Source of the DNA: Phymatolithon calcareum
Taxonomy: Eukaryota > Rhodophyta > Florideophyceae > Hapalidiales
NCBI GenBank assembly: GCA_977006965.1
Contig: OZ345379.1
Location: 186,001-250,000, forward strand
Reading direction: 5' to 3'
Length of the DNA: 64,000 bases
Below, piece by piece: positions 30,768 through 41,764 of this stretch. The position numbers and the translations under genes were made by a program. Position 1 is the stretch's first letter. Every line of letters starts with the position of its first letter. The notes beneath the pieces are model-generated. The model ran no database searches. It was not told where the DNA came from and saw nothing but the letters and a program-made list of their open reading frames with translations.

Positions 30768-32213
30768 GCTTGCTGCACATCCGGTGTCTCTGGGGAGTGA
30801 ATTGCTTGCCAGTGAGAGGACTGGATTCTGTCATGCTGACTTGGAGCACGATAGTCAAAAACAGTTGGCCTAAGGTCTGTATTGGTTGAACGGAAGGAAA
30901 GCGTCTGCTTTGCTTCCTAATCCAAATCCCTTCTGCCTCCCTCCATACTACGAAGGGAAGACAGGGGCGACGAAAGTGGGATCGACAGACTTTGTTCAGA
31001 CTACAACCAGACCCAAATCAGGGTCTAAAGTAGTACACGTAATCCCACGATGTGGAGGACACGAGGTATTCGTAGTCCAAGACAGATACTATAAATGCGA
31101 TGTTATGAACCCTCTACTTCCGAATAAAGGCACCTCATAGCGGTGCGTATCCTCGAGACAGTGGGAGTCATCGCCAACATTTATATTTCTTTCTTTATTC
31201 TCGCTTACACAGAAGGTGAGCTCGTAAAGTAGTCTGCAAACGCTTCTCATTGTTCAGAGATTTAGGTATGGCTAGGGGTCTCGCACGGCATAGCTCTTCT
31301 ACAGTTTTAGTACCCACTCTACCAATAGACTTTCATCTGGAGACGGAACAGTTCACCAGAATGTAAAATCAGATGCTCAGCAATTGCTTTGCACTAGAAT
31401 TACAGGCTGTGCACACTGGGTCGCACGAAATTGTGTCCCTGTTGCATCCATGCCTAAAGCCGGCAAATATGGGGTTACATTTTCCAATCAGTTGGTGTAA
31501 GAACACCTCTGCTGGTCTTCGTCTGTGCGATATTGGTAGCTTTCGAGGCAGTGTCGACATGGCGACAGGTTCGGTTATTCACGACGGCCTGATGATTGAT
31601 GCGAACGGTTTTGCTTTGGTCCTCCTTCCTTGATGCAGGAGGACCAAAGCAAAATAGTTCGCAGGCTTGCCGTTGCGGACTTACTGCTATGTATCGCAAC
31701 AGCTAATTCAAAGCTGATGTCGCCGTGTAGTGGTGTGTCCGCAGTCTCGCGGGAAGCAGCTACGCGAGCACCCAAAATTATATCCAACTCGGGATCATCT
31801 TAGAGGCGCCTTAGACGTGCAGTACACCTTACGTACCTCTATCGGAAAATCGCAATAAAGAAAGAAAGAGAGAAGCTGAATCTAAGGCTCGTTGATGTTC
31901 TCGTCGGAAGGTGGCACCACGCGTTCTGCAGGTTTTCGAGAGTCACGGAGATAGGTTGTGCAATCCATAACGGGAGACCTTGAGTTGAGCTGTCTTTTTC
32001 TCCTTCATCCGATCGCGCCACAGTAAGCCTACCAGGCTCCTCTGATATGGTTCGCACAGGGAGACGCAAACATACGTCAAACTTGGGCAGCAACTCTTGC
32101 ATCGGCAACATGAATAATTTCCAAATGCTATAGGCGGAAGTTCTTCATCCCCCGACGCGAAGATCTTCCGCTTCGTTTTCCAAACGACATAATTTCCAGC
32201 TTTCTGGCCGTCC
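30768..32213. other. gene-free stretch with a hairpin
   Basis: No gene recognised. A frame at 30886-31140 (84 codons) resembles nothing known to me. A strong hairpin is listed separately at 31609-31654. Confidence 0.4.
31609..31654. repeat. perfect 18-bp hairpin
   Basis: TTTTGCTTTGGTCCTCCT (31609-31626) pairs with its exact complement at 31637-31654 over a 10-nt loop. Weaker pairing extends outward (ATGCGAAC with a matching GTTCGCAG). Confidence 0.85.
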
Positions 32214-32645
32214 ACGCAGGGAATGGGAGCAATATACTGCATAATTATTGGGACTCGTTGTGAAAGTGCAATTGCTACTGCAATAACTAGAGCGAGAGTG
32301 TATCGATGCGTGGTACGTGCTCGTCCGCAGGATACTGCTACAATACGTACCCAGAACATATGCCTCTCTCCTTGGCGATATCCCAAACCAAAGTATCGAA
32401 TCGTCCATAAAAGACGCTTCCGACCACAGCAAGTGGAGTCGCATGAAGCCTTCTAGACGTGCTAGCCCCTTAGGGGAATATAGCAATCATCATCATTATC
32501 ATCATGCGTGGTACGTTCGTCACCAGATCTTATTCACATATGCTGGCCAATACGTATTGCAATTGGGAAGGAAAGTGCAATTTACGGAAATAGCAGTATA
32601 TTGCCGTAAATTGCAATAGCAGTATACTGCTCCCATTCCCTGCGT
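32214..32645. mobile_element. 432-bp TIR (MITE-like) element
   Basis: The 27-bp terminal inverted repeats at 32214-32240 and 32619-32645 begin ACGCAGGGAATGGGAGCA and differ at one base. A second stem lies just inside the right end: TGCAATTTACGG at 32576-32587 pairs with 32604-32615. No transposase is encoded. A clear target duplication could not be made out. Confidence 0.72.
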
Positions 32646-35174
32646 CCACGTGGACTCGCAAATCGTGGAACTACTACTTTTGCGAGGCAGAGAAGGAGTG
32701 TTTTCCTAATTAGCTAGCATGACTAACGCCCTTTAGTAATCATAGTAGAAGATAGTTAGCGATAAAGCACTACTTCGGAAGCCTCTTTGGGGACGACAGA
32801 TTCAGCACAATGTCCAGCTCGTGAATCATCACTTGGGACGACATGATAAAACCTCGCTTATAATGTTCTTTTCCTCCTTGCCCATATTGCCAGTTAAATC
32901 CATCGGCAAAGAGGTAATTTTCTCGCGAGAAGTCTACAGACACAAACCAAGTCGTGAAAACAATGTGGGAGTGTAGTTCGTGCTGTTCCCAGCCAACGTC
33001 AATATCATTAATTTCAACCACTGACAGCAAGAAGTAGAAGCACACTGTCAGCGTATAGACCGTGATTTTTACGGAACGCACCGTTTGATGTCAGCAATAT
33101 CAGCAAGCTGCAGGATCGATCTCTCATCACCACGACGCCCGCAAACGACGCAGCTTTTACAATCCCGCTGCCGTGAACATGGAGGCGCTGCGGAAAATGC
33201 GGCCGACAACTTCCGACAATTTTCCACCCTTTCCGTGCACATCGGGCTCGCAGGAAGCAGAACAACGGAGGCGAAGTTCGAACACTGTAGACGTTCCCCT
33301 TTTAAGTGTTTTTAGGAACTAATTTCCCTTCCATTCGTTCTGCTTCCTGCGAGCCTGGCAAGCTGATTCACCGACAGTGGACCACTATCAGCACATTCTT
33401 TGTAGTTAGACTACTTAAGCAAAAAAGCCTTCTCCAGAATAGAGAGGAACCATCACCTAAGCATTCACTAAGATGACAAAAGCAACAATTACCACTTTAC
33501 GCCAACGTGGGCACAGCACCGCTGCTATTAATTTTATTCAAAAGATCACTGTTTAGCTACACTTCTTCCTGAATCAAAGTTGCATTACGAGCACGACAGC
33601 TCTCATTCAAATTGCATCGCAGCTGCTTAAATTGCCACAATGTAAGGGGAAGATGACGACACAAGCGACTGCATGGGTGATGCAGCAAGTGTGATCTTCC
33701 GCCTTGATTGCTTTTTCTTGCATTGCGTTCACGTGTTTCAGCATTTTCGCCGTGTGACCTTTCTCGCTCCTGGCACGATGACAGCAGAATTAATTAGAAC
33801 CCACTTAGTGGTCACGATCTGACAAAGCCTTGCACCTGCACACGAGAGGAACTTAATCAGCACCCACAGTGATACAGAGAGCCGTTCAAATATCATTCGC
33901 TCGCGAAACTACATAAAGTTTTTCACATCTGATACAAAGGTCCTGATAGACGAAAATTTGTTGCTGAAACAGACTCCCCTGTTCTCATCAATTTCAGTTG
34001 ACCGCAGGCAACGTCATACGGCGACCAAAGCGCGCTTGAGCTACCTCTCGGCATTGGAATCCTCGAAGGACAAGATTCAATAGAAGTTATCTTTCGGTTG
34101 ACCCTTACAAAAGATATTCTCAACAATGTAACTATTGAAGTATGCATCGAAACGATTCTCGGGATGGACTGGGCCACGGAACTCCATGCTCCATGACTAA
34201 TCCATTTGAAAGTGCACTAAAATCTCCTCTCGGACACTCCATTTCGTAGCGAAGAAATCACTACTAAGACAGTGCCACACAATTGTCATGCTCTTTAATT
34301 GCAGCTCACTTGTTATTCACAGCTACCAATACCGCGTGCGTGTTTGTGAGGTCCCGCCACGAGAGCCAGCCTTCAAGAAGTACTATTCTTCGTTCGATTC
34401 CACTCCCAAACTGTGGACGCAGAGCTCATGTCCTACGGCGCACAATACTGACCACAACACCTCCATTGCTTTCAACGCATCGCCTTAACCAGATGCTGGC
34501 TCTCTCGTGACATCCACTCTGATGCTTCGATTGCCACAGCTCTTTCATAACGGCACTTGTTGATGCCGCGATAAATAAGCCCATAACATAGTTCAAGGAG
34601 GTCTAGCACTGGCGTAGAGAGTTCCATTTCCAGATTAAAGACAAGCTGCTTGCTCAGGTGCAACAAAAATGTTTGCGCTCTTGCGGGGACATGGAATCAC
34701 TGAAATACCACACGGATAACATTTGACGCCGATTAGCCGACCCCCGGAGAGATCGGGTTCCGATGTCACAGGCAGTGGTGGAGTTGACGGTAATCGATGG
34801 AAAAACGACGGGCAGGGCACTACGCGCTAATGCAATCAGCAACGATAGCACAGAAGATTATATTACGATAACAATGGAGTGAAAATCGACATGGAATGAA
34901 CAAGCTTGGGAGTGTTGGCTATAGCCATATCTCCCAAGTTTGTTCAGATGCAAAGTGATGCAATGACTTCGACAAAAACATTGTCTGACAGCCTAAAATT
35001 CATGCCTTATTTCCAAAACATTTACATTTTTTCCAAAATAAATAATTTTTCACTTTGTTTGGGGCTACTGAGTCGATAGAAAGGGAAGTCTATCTCCCCA
35101 TCTTGTTTTCATTGACAACTACTGTACACGCCACAGCAAGTGTCTCCACTGCGCATAACACGCGTTTCGCTGCC
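32646..35174. other. gene-free stretch with two inverted repeats
   Basis: Only short frames. GCTCGCAGGAAGCAGAAC at 33246-33263 has its exact complement at 33337-33354. TGAACAAGCTTGGGAG at 34897-34912 pairs with 34931-34946 with one mismatch, around GGCTATAGCC. The last ~100 bp should include the NDUFA12 promoter. Confidence 0.5.
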
Positions 35175-35906
35175 ATGGCGGGGTCCATTCGTGCGCTCAT
35201 TGCCGAAGCGCGTTGGCGCGGTGTGTGGGGCACTGTGCGTGCGTTGAAAATGAACAAGATGGGTACCATGCATTGCTTTGGTACGTTTTCTGGATGCATC
35301 TCCATCTTTTACGTTCATTTTATCGCGGATCTTATTCCTGACGGCGATGCAATGTAAATGATTGTCACAACAGTTGAGAAGGATTACTTCGGCAATAAGT
35401 ACTTTGAGGACAAATCGGAGACCTATGGTCGCCATCGATGGGTCGAATACGTCGAAGACCGTAATTTTGACAGCCTTAAAATCCCCCCGGATTGGCATGC
35501 ATGGCTGCACCACAACACGGATGTTGTGCCCACAAAGCGACCGTTACCGAAACCAGATTACCATGTGGACGCGGCGGGGAACCCGACTGGAACCAGCGAT
35601 GCGTATGTGCCGCCACACCACCGGCTTTCGAAGCAATTTGCGGGACTTGCGAAGGAGAAATACGAGGTAAGTTTTTTGCGATGGAAATATCGATTTAAGT
35701 ACCGCAGCAGCGTTGTGGAGCGCTCGGTGGTTGAAATTGTTTTCTAATTTGCATTCGTGGTTCCAATGTTCAAATTGCATGTGTCTGTTCTCCTCCGTGT
35801 CGGAACATAAAACATCTTGTTTCGTTGGCAGCCGTGGAACCCTAGTGCACCATCGCCCGCTACAGAAGTTAAAGAGACGAAAGAGGACGTTTTGGACCTC
35901 AAGTGA
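35175..35906 (+). CDS. NDUFA12: NADH:ubiquinone oxidoreductase subunit NDUFA12 (B17.2)
   Basis: Accessory subunit of mitochondrial complex I. Three exons: 35175-35280, 35374-35666 and 35832-35906, giving 157 aa. Introns begin GTACGT and GTAAGT and end ACAG and GGCAG. Exon 2 holds the family signature: KDYFGNKYFEDK, GRHRWVEY, IPPDWHAWLHHNTDVVPT and the YVPPHHR region. The short exon 3 encodes PWNPSAPSP and an acidic/basic tail. Exon 1 (SIRALIAEARWRGVWGTVRAL) is amphipathic. The ATG at 35175 is the first in frame with the conserved region; an upstream extension from 35055 has no support. Human NDUFA12 is 145 aa. Confidence 0.93.
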
Positions 35907-36938
35907 GTTCCCAAATTGTACACTGAGAGTCGTTCGGATAGTGCGACACGCCTGTTTTTGTAGTGCACCTGGAGCCTGACATTTAGAAGTACAGTAGTGT
36001 AGTGTTTACGCTAAATGTTTCTTGCGTACCGTACTGGAAGTTGCAAGACGGAAACTGTAGTCTGCAGGGACTTCAGTTTTCTTTTACGGCTTGTGGGATA
36101 ACGAGGGGATAGCCGAACGTGCCTACAATTCCAGCCCATCGGCCCTGACAAGATGAATAGATATACAGTCACCAGACTGATTCTACTGTACACCGATCCT
36201 AGACCTATTCTGTGTTCATGGAATCCGCGTAGGTGCCGAAAAAGTTGTGATCTGTCGTTGCAAGCGCACTGTCATAGATGCAACGTCGGGAACGGTAAGT
36301 TCTGTTCCGACTTCTCTTCCCCACAACTCCTGGGGGCTTGCTTCTTAAAGCATGTTTTAGGGAGAAGGCTGTGTAATTTTAACGCGACGTCATAGTTCGA
36401 AATTCTTTCGAATCTGCGCCACATTTCCAGAAGCGTGGTTCTGATTGCATGAACATGGAGCGGTATCCTTCTTACAGTACTGTAGATTTGCAGAGGAGCA
36501 ATGAGCATGAGAGGAATCGGAGAAAGTACTACAGTATACTGGACCGTTTTGGTATGAAGGCATATCATAGAGCCTCTATGATACTGCATCATAGAGTCAC
36601 GGAACCACTCTGTGATACATATTGCAAGTTATCATACAGCATGAAGTTCATGACCACATCGCATGCATTCGTAATGATCATACCTGCGGCGTAATGCACA
36701 CATGCCGAAACAGGGTACTGTACTGACAGTGTTCGTAACATTGCTGGTGGGTTTTTTCACTATTACTGTAGCACATGTGCACAGGAGTTGAACACCCTGT
36801 CCAACCGAGAATTTCATCTTCAATCCAAATCTCTGATCTTTTGCAGAGCTCTAGGAGTCCATTTTGTTCATCCCGCACTCGCTCACTCTGCCTTCTGCGC
36901 ACAGGCGCTCGAGAAGCGTGCTGGGGTGAAGTTGAGCA
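35907..36938. other. intergenic, many TACAGTA/TACTGTA words
   Basis: No gene seen. Contains TACAGTACTGTA at 36473-36484 and further copies near 35990, 36184, 36532, 36718 and 36763. TATCATAGAG-C-CTCTATGATA near 36567-36587 is a 10-bp-arm palindrome. Confidence 0.5.
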
Positions 36939-38687
36939 ATGGGCCGGGAAGCTCTTGACCACCATTTTGGCGATGTGACACAACCAGAATCTGAGGACCT
37001 GCTCTATGAAGAATCGTTACCAAGTACCGACTTACATCACGCACCGCAAGAAAGTCGAGGCTTTACCTGGAGCGGTTTACTTGCCCATCTCGGACCCGCA
37101 TTTCTCGTCTCCATAGGCTACCTGGACCCCGGCAACTGGGCCACTGACATTGAAGGCGGTTCACGTTTCGGCTACCAACTGCTATGGGTACTCGTGTTGG
37201 CCAATCTTATGGCACTATTGCTCCAAGTTCTTGCCGCCAGGATGGGAATTGTCACGCGAGCGCATCTTGCCGAGCTTTGTAGAGAGGAATATCCCAAACC
37301 AGCCGCTATTGGCCTGTGGGTCATGGCGGAACTAGCGATTATTGCAACGGATCTGACTGAGGTTCTTGGTACCGCCATTGGTATAAACCTTTTGTTCAAC
37401 ATTCCCCTCATGCTCGGCGTCGTATTAACTGCCTTGGATACCTTCCTGTTGCTCGCCGCTCAGAGTAATGGTATGCGTCGCGTGGAGCAAATCATTTTTG
37501 TCTTTCTCGGCATTATTTCCTTCTGTTTCATCGCAGAGCTTTTCATGTCGAAGGCGGACCCAGCGAAAGTGGCTACTGGAATCTTTGTTCCACGACTTGG
37601 TCCCGAAAGTCTCTACGTCGCCACTGGCATTGTGGGTGCCACGGTAATGCCACACAACTTTTACCTTCATTCAGCCCTGGTCATTGAACGGGTGTCGGAC
37701 CGCAGAATTGAGACCCTGCGTTCCGAATGCCGCTACACGCTTATTGATACTGCCATCGCCCTCAATGCGGCTCTTTTCATTAATTGTGCCATTCTCATTA
37801 TCGCCGCAGCCCAATTCTGGACCAGAGGTGTCGAGGTTACCACTCTCACCAAAGCTTATCATCTTCTAGAGAATACCGGACTAAAGATTGGAAAACTTGA
37901 CCTTGCTCCTGTTCTCTTTGGCGTTGCACTCATAGCATCTGGTCAAAGTTCTACATTGTGTGGAACACTCGCGGGACAGTACGTCATGGAAGGCTTTCTG
38001 GACTTTTCCGCCCCGCCCGTCGTGCGCAGACTCGTTACCCGTCTCGTTGCAATCGTGCCTGCTCTTGTCGTCATCTCATATATGGGTGATTCCGGTACTT
38101 ATCAGCTGCTCATCATGTGTCAGGTTGTCCTGGCCTTGCAACTTCCGTTTGCCGTCGTGCCAATGATTCGCTTTACAAGCTCCACAAGACGCATGGGCGT
38201 GTTCCAAAATTCACGTCTCGTTAAGACCTTAGCATGGATTGCCGCTGGTATTGTTGTGTGCCTCAACGTTGCCTACATTGCGCACTTATTCATGCAAGGC
38301 GTAAAATCCACGAACGTGACCATCAAGATATGCACTCTGGTTCTAGGTATTCCTTTGGCAATCATACTCTTGGTCTTTCTGTTATGGATTGCCGTAAGAG
38401 GTGAACGTGGGGGTTCTGGTGTGGTGTATCGCCTCGAGGATGACTTTGACCTCGAAATGGAAGGTCTGGAGCTTGATTCATTGGGATCTCCGTTGGGCAG
38501 CGAGGCGGGTGCAACTCCATTGATCACTGTTAAAGATCCTGCTGAAGTGGTGTCCCCGTTGAAGTTGGATGGCGGAGTACATAGTGTGAATGGCGTTGAT
38601 GCGTCCAGTCAATTACCCCCTCACTCGTCGGAAATGCAAAATTTTCCACGAGAAACAGATGCGGGGGAAGACTTGTTGGGAAGCTGA
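36939..38687 (+). CDS. NRAMP: Nramp-family divalent metal transporter
   Basis: A 582-aa single-exon membrane protein. Nramp proteins import Mn2+/Fe2+ with protons. The TM1 motif DPGN is at residues 63-66 and the TM6 motif MPHN at 237-240, the two unwound helices that bind metal. The conserved transport signature SGQSSTLCGTLAGQYVMEGF is present. Eleven to twelve hydrophobic helices lie between about residues 45 and 490. The N-terminal 40 and C-terminal 90 residues are acidic and cytosolic-looking. Whether it sits on the plasma membrane, vacuole or plastid cannot be told. Confidence 0.95.
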   Translation: MGREALDHHFGDVTQPESEDLLYEESLPSTDLHHAPQESRGFTWSGLLAHLGPAFLVSIGYLDPGNWATDIEGGSRFGYQLLWVLVLANLMALLLQVLAARMGIVTRAHLAELCREEYPKPAAIGLWVMAELAIIATDLTEVLGTAIGINLLFNIPLMLGVVLTALDTFLLLAAQSNGMRRVEQIIFVFLGIISFCFIAELFMSKADPAKVATGIFVPRLGPESLYVATGIVGATVMPHNFYLHSALVIERVSDRRIETLRSECRYTLIDTAIALNAALFINCAILIIAAAQFWTRGVEVTTLTKAYHLLENTGLKIGKLDLAPVLFGVALIASGQSSTLCGTLAGQYVMEGFLDFSAPPVVRRLVTRLVAIVPALVVISYMGDSGTYQLLIMCQVVLALQLPFAVVPMIRFTSSTRRMGVFQNSRLVKTLAWIAAGIVVCLNVAYIAHLFMQGVKSTNVTIKICTLVLGIPLAIILLVFLLWIAVRGERGGSGVVYRLEDDFDLEMEGLELDSLGSPLGSEAGATPLITVKDPAEVVSPLKLDGGVHSVNGVDASSQLPPHSSEMQNFPRETDAGEDLLGS

Positions 38688-38905
38688 AGACTAGGTTTCG
38701 CCGTCTCTCGTGCGATAGTCTCTGGGTGAGTGAGTTTTCGGATAGCAGGACGACTATGTTTATTTAAGGATATTACCCTTTTTGCGCTCTTTTATCTGGC
38801 AAAAGTTGTGTTATTATCAAGGGTCGAGTGTAATCGGCAACTTTTCTATACAAGAGCTCTTTAGACTGCGCTATGCTAACAACTCTAAGCCTACATTGGA
38901 GTTTT

Positions 38906-40942
38906 TTATTCTTGGCTTGTAGTGTGCTCAGGTTCCATCGCTTGACCACCAGGGGACCGAGTTAAAGCGTCATGGTTCTCTGGGTTCTCTGAGTTTTGCG
39001 GTCGATCACCTGGAGGCTGGGTATCTGCGTCACAGCTGTCAGGGTTCTCCGAATCGCTCGCCACAGGCCCAGTATCATTCTGAGGCGGTTTTCGTGGGTT
39101 TTGAACTGGTACAGGGGGTTGTGTGTCAAAGTTGATTTCATCGCCACTATCCATGTCCTCATCAGAGTCCCTTCTCCCTCGATGCAGCAACGAATACATG
39201 GAATGACCGGAATCACTGTCGCTTCCGACACCATCATCCTCCTCATCATCATGATCTCGCTGTTGCTCGGTCGATTGTTCATCATCATCAGCCGGCCGCT
39301 CGCTGTCAATTGAACATTGCTGGGCGCTCCGTTTTGCGGGGAGATAAACCGAAAATGAGAAGTCTGTCGCAAATGAACCCGGGTTGAGACCAAGCGCGCC
39401 GCCGTACTTGCAGGTGTAGCCTTCAACTTTATCGGCAATCGCAACAAGGTGAGGAGTTGGGAAAAGCCACAGTGCTTGGTCGCGATTCCAAATAGTCGGA
39501 CGTGCGGATAAGGGCAATGGGGTCAGATGCGCTTGATCTACTATGGACTTGATAAGGTGCTCGGACATCAAGCTTGATTCGGCCATATCCGGTTTGATTG
39601 AGCAATGACGCACCATTTTATGCATTAAGTCTTCTCGTAGAAATACAAGCTCTTGGGACATGTAGCGCATGCGGCAAGGATTGGTCGCAAGATGGATCCG
39701 ATCTTGCGATCCCAGTGCTTTCACAAAGCCTTCGGTAACAATTGAAGGGAGTGGCGGTCGTGGCAAGACGTTGCCAGGACCCGGATCTGAAAGGCTGGGC
39801 ACAAGAACAAAGGCGGAAGAATGTGCAACTTCAGGAAAGTCAGATGATATCACCTCCCCCAGTTGCGTAAATTTGGAAGTGAGCAGCTCCAAATCATCTG
39901 CTTGTTGCCCAAATGGATGAGTTAAGAAGCTTCCCATCAGGACTATAACAGTGGGAATTACGTCATCTTCCAAGTAGCCCTCCAGAATGTGCCGAATTCC
40001 AACCATGACTCTCGGGTTATCGAGCGCAACGTCGGACAGTAAAAGAATCATGGCATTCTCATCTTCTTTTTCCATTTTCATCAAGGCAGGTATTTGAGAA
40101 CTATCAAAATTACCTCCAAATAAACTCGACTCCTTTCCAAGAGCAGATAAGGAGTCATCACGCTGCTCCAACGGCGGGGTACCCATTGCCGAAATCTGGA
40201 AAATGGACTCGCCATTGTCAGTCTCCACATGCCGCCCTTGCGCAATGACAAAGCTGCATTCAGTGTGAAATCCTGCGGTGACATGTGCTTGTGAAAGATC
40301 CACCTTTATGCTGCCGTGAAGATCTTCCAGATACCAACTGCCCTCCTCGAGCTGTGTCAACATACCGAGCACGAGCTTATCGTCGTGAGTCCCCGCAAGG
40401 CTTTCAATCCCCGTCAGCTGCAAATAGGGACTGTCTTTCGTTCGCGACAGTAACCCAGAAGCCGGGGGCGTGAATCGAGGATTTCGCAGAGTTTTGTTCC
40501 GCATAAGTTCGTAACGCGACCGAAAAAGCTGTGCCTTCGCGTTAGGTAATCCAGCAATACCCGTTGAGTTTACGTTGACACTTGCCCCTGCAACAGTGGT
40601 TGACATTTTGGACTCGGCCGACGGGCGCCAACATGGGACTTTAAACACGTCGATGACCTCGAATGCAGCATTAGTGTTTCCCTCCTGTTGCGCATTGCTT
40701 TGCGCAACGCGGGCAGCGATTTCTTCTGCGACTTTGAGGGTGACAATACCATCTTCGGTGACGCCTGGGCGGGAGAGTTGGTCAAAGATTTTCTCGAGAA
40801 AAGACTGGAGATCATCCCCGTATACGGAATCGTAAAACGAATTGAGGACCGTTTCCAATGCTTTGACGTGTACGACGTATCCGCGCTGCTTGAAGGAGCG
40901 CAAGGCTTTTCGGCGGAGACCGGGGTTCCCAGAACTTAACAT
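38906..40942 (-). CDS. DPB2: DNA polymerase epsilon subunit B
   Basis: Non-catalytic second subunit of the leading-strand replicase, which also links polymerase epsilon to the CMG helicase. The 678 aa from the ATG at 40940-40942 begin MLSSGNPGLRRKALRSFKQR, matching POLE2 (S.A..AFK.RG); an in-frame ATG 22 codons upstream (41006-41008) is the alternative. The OB fold and inactive calpoint-type phosphoesterase region show LSDVALDNPRVM, VLMGSFLTHPFG, VPSLSDPGPGNVLPRPPLP, IWNRDQALWLFPTPHLVAIAD and NPGSFATDFSFSVYLP. After about residue 560 there is a ~110-aa acidic, repeat-like tail (DTQPP twice, NSENPE), not present in animal POLE2. Confidence 0.93.
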   Translation of the reverse strand: MLSSGNPGLRRKALRSFKQRGYVVHVKALETVLNSFYDSVYGDDLQSFLEKIFDQLSRPGVTEDGIVTLKVAEEIAARVAQSNAQQEGNTNAAFEVIDVFKVPCWRPSAESKMSTTVAGASVNVNSTGIAGLPNAKAQLFRSRYELMRNKTLRNPRFTPPASGLLSRTKDSPYLQLTGIESLAGTHDDKLVLGMLTQLEEGSWYLEDLHGSIKVDLSQAHVTAGFHTECSFVIAQGRHVETDNGESIFQISAMGTPPLEQRDDSLSALGKESSLFGGNFDSSQIPALMKMEKEDENAMILLLSDVALDNPRVMVGIRHILEGYLEDDVIPTVIVLMGSFLTHPFGQQADDLELLTSKFTQLGEVISSDFPEVAHSSAFVLVPSLSDPGPGNVLPRPPLPSIVTEGFVKALGSQDRIHLATNPCRMRYMSQELVFLREDLMHKMVRHCSIKPDMAESSLMSEHLIKSIVDQAHLTPLPLSARPTIWNRDQALWLFPTPHLVAIADKVEGYTCKYGGALGLNPGSFATDFSFSVYLPAKRSAQQCSIDSERPADDDEQSTEQQRDHDDEEDDGVGSDSDSGHSMYSLLHRGRRDSDEDMDSGDEINFDTQPPVPVQNPRKPPQNDTGPVASDSENPDSCDADTQPPGDRPQNSENPENHDALTRSPGGQAMEPEHTTSQE

Positions 40943-41217
40943 ATTAGGAACGCCAAATTGGAAATGAGGTTGCGAGCAGCTGAAGAGTTTACAGATTGGC
41001 ATAGACACTGGTGATTCCCAGACATCAGGTGCAAAAATTAGCTATCAACTGTTCCCGCCAAAATCGAGTATTACAAACGGAACAGAGACACTTACTCCGG
41101 CTACTTTAAATTAGTTCTTACAGTGCTTCAATGAGCAATGTAAGCCTTCTGGCCGCGGTTGATAGCAGGCAGGTCAGGTTGAACAAACTGGATCGTTGCT
41201 TCCAGTCAGGAAGCTGT

Positions 41218-41764
41218 TCATTTTTTAGATCCTGGAAGATAAGGAACAATATATCTTCTGGCAATAAATACGGCAAACAGAGCGATGGCAGACGCAGCAC
41301 CTGCCTGCTTGATTTGGCCAGCATGCGCCTGTATCCAATTGGATACGTCGGTCATCAAAGCGCTTGCCTGCCCCTTTCGCGATTTTCCGGGTCGACCTGC
41401 AGTTGTCGATATCCGCAACTCCTCCTCTGTCGCTGGTCTTACGGTACCAATTACCAGTTTGTTGAGCTGCAGGCGTGCATCTGCAGAATGTCCAACGTCC
41501 TCAAATTCGCGCGTCGCATCTCGCCCTATACGATGACAGGACATGGAAGCGTTAGAAACGATAGGCAGTGCTCGGCACGAATTACGCTGGGCGACGCAAA
41601 GACGTACCCGCTGCATCGAGAAGCACAACATCACCTCCAGGGTGTTCATGTACCCAAGATGTGATGTCTAGCACTTTGCCACCGACAATGATCCATGCGT
41701 CGTGCGGAGAGTTGTGTTTTGCGACGTCGAGAGTAGTGTACGCTGGTAAGTCGGCGGATGTCAT
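41218..41764 (-). CDS. CYB5: cytochrome b5, tail-anchored (two exons)
   Basis: Small heme electron carrier, supplying electrons to desaturases and other ER enzymes. Exons on minus are 41764-41608 and 41525-41218, giving 154 aa. The intron (41526-41607) begins GTACGT and ends ATAG and splits a glycine codon. The heme ligands are His41 in HPGG and His65 in VGHSADA, with the usual 24-residue spacing. The C-terminus has one hydrophobic segment (AASAIALFAVFIARRY) and a basic end, a tail anchor. A TTG-initiated extension of two codons exists but the ATG at 41762-41764 is preferred. Its upstream ~140 bp is duplicated at 45886-46030. Confidence 0.94.
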
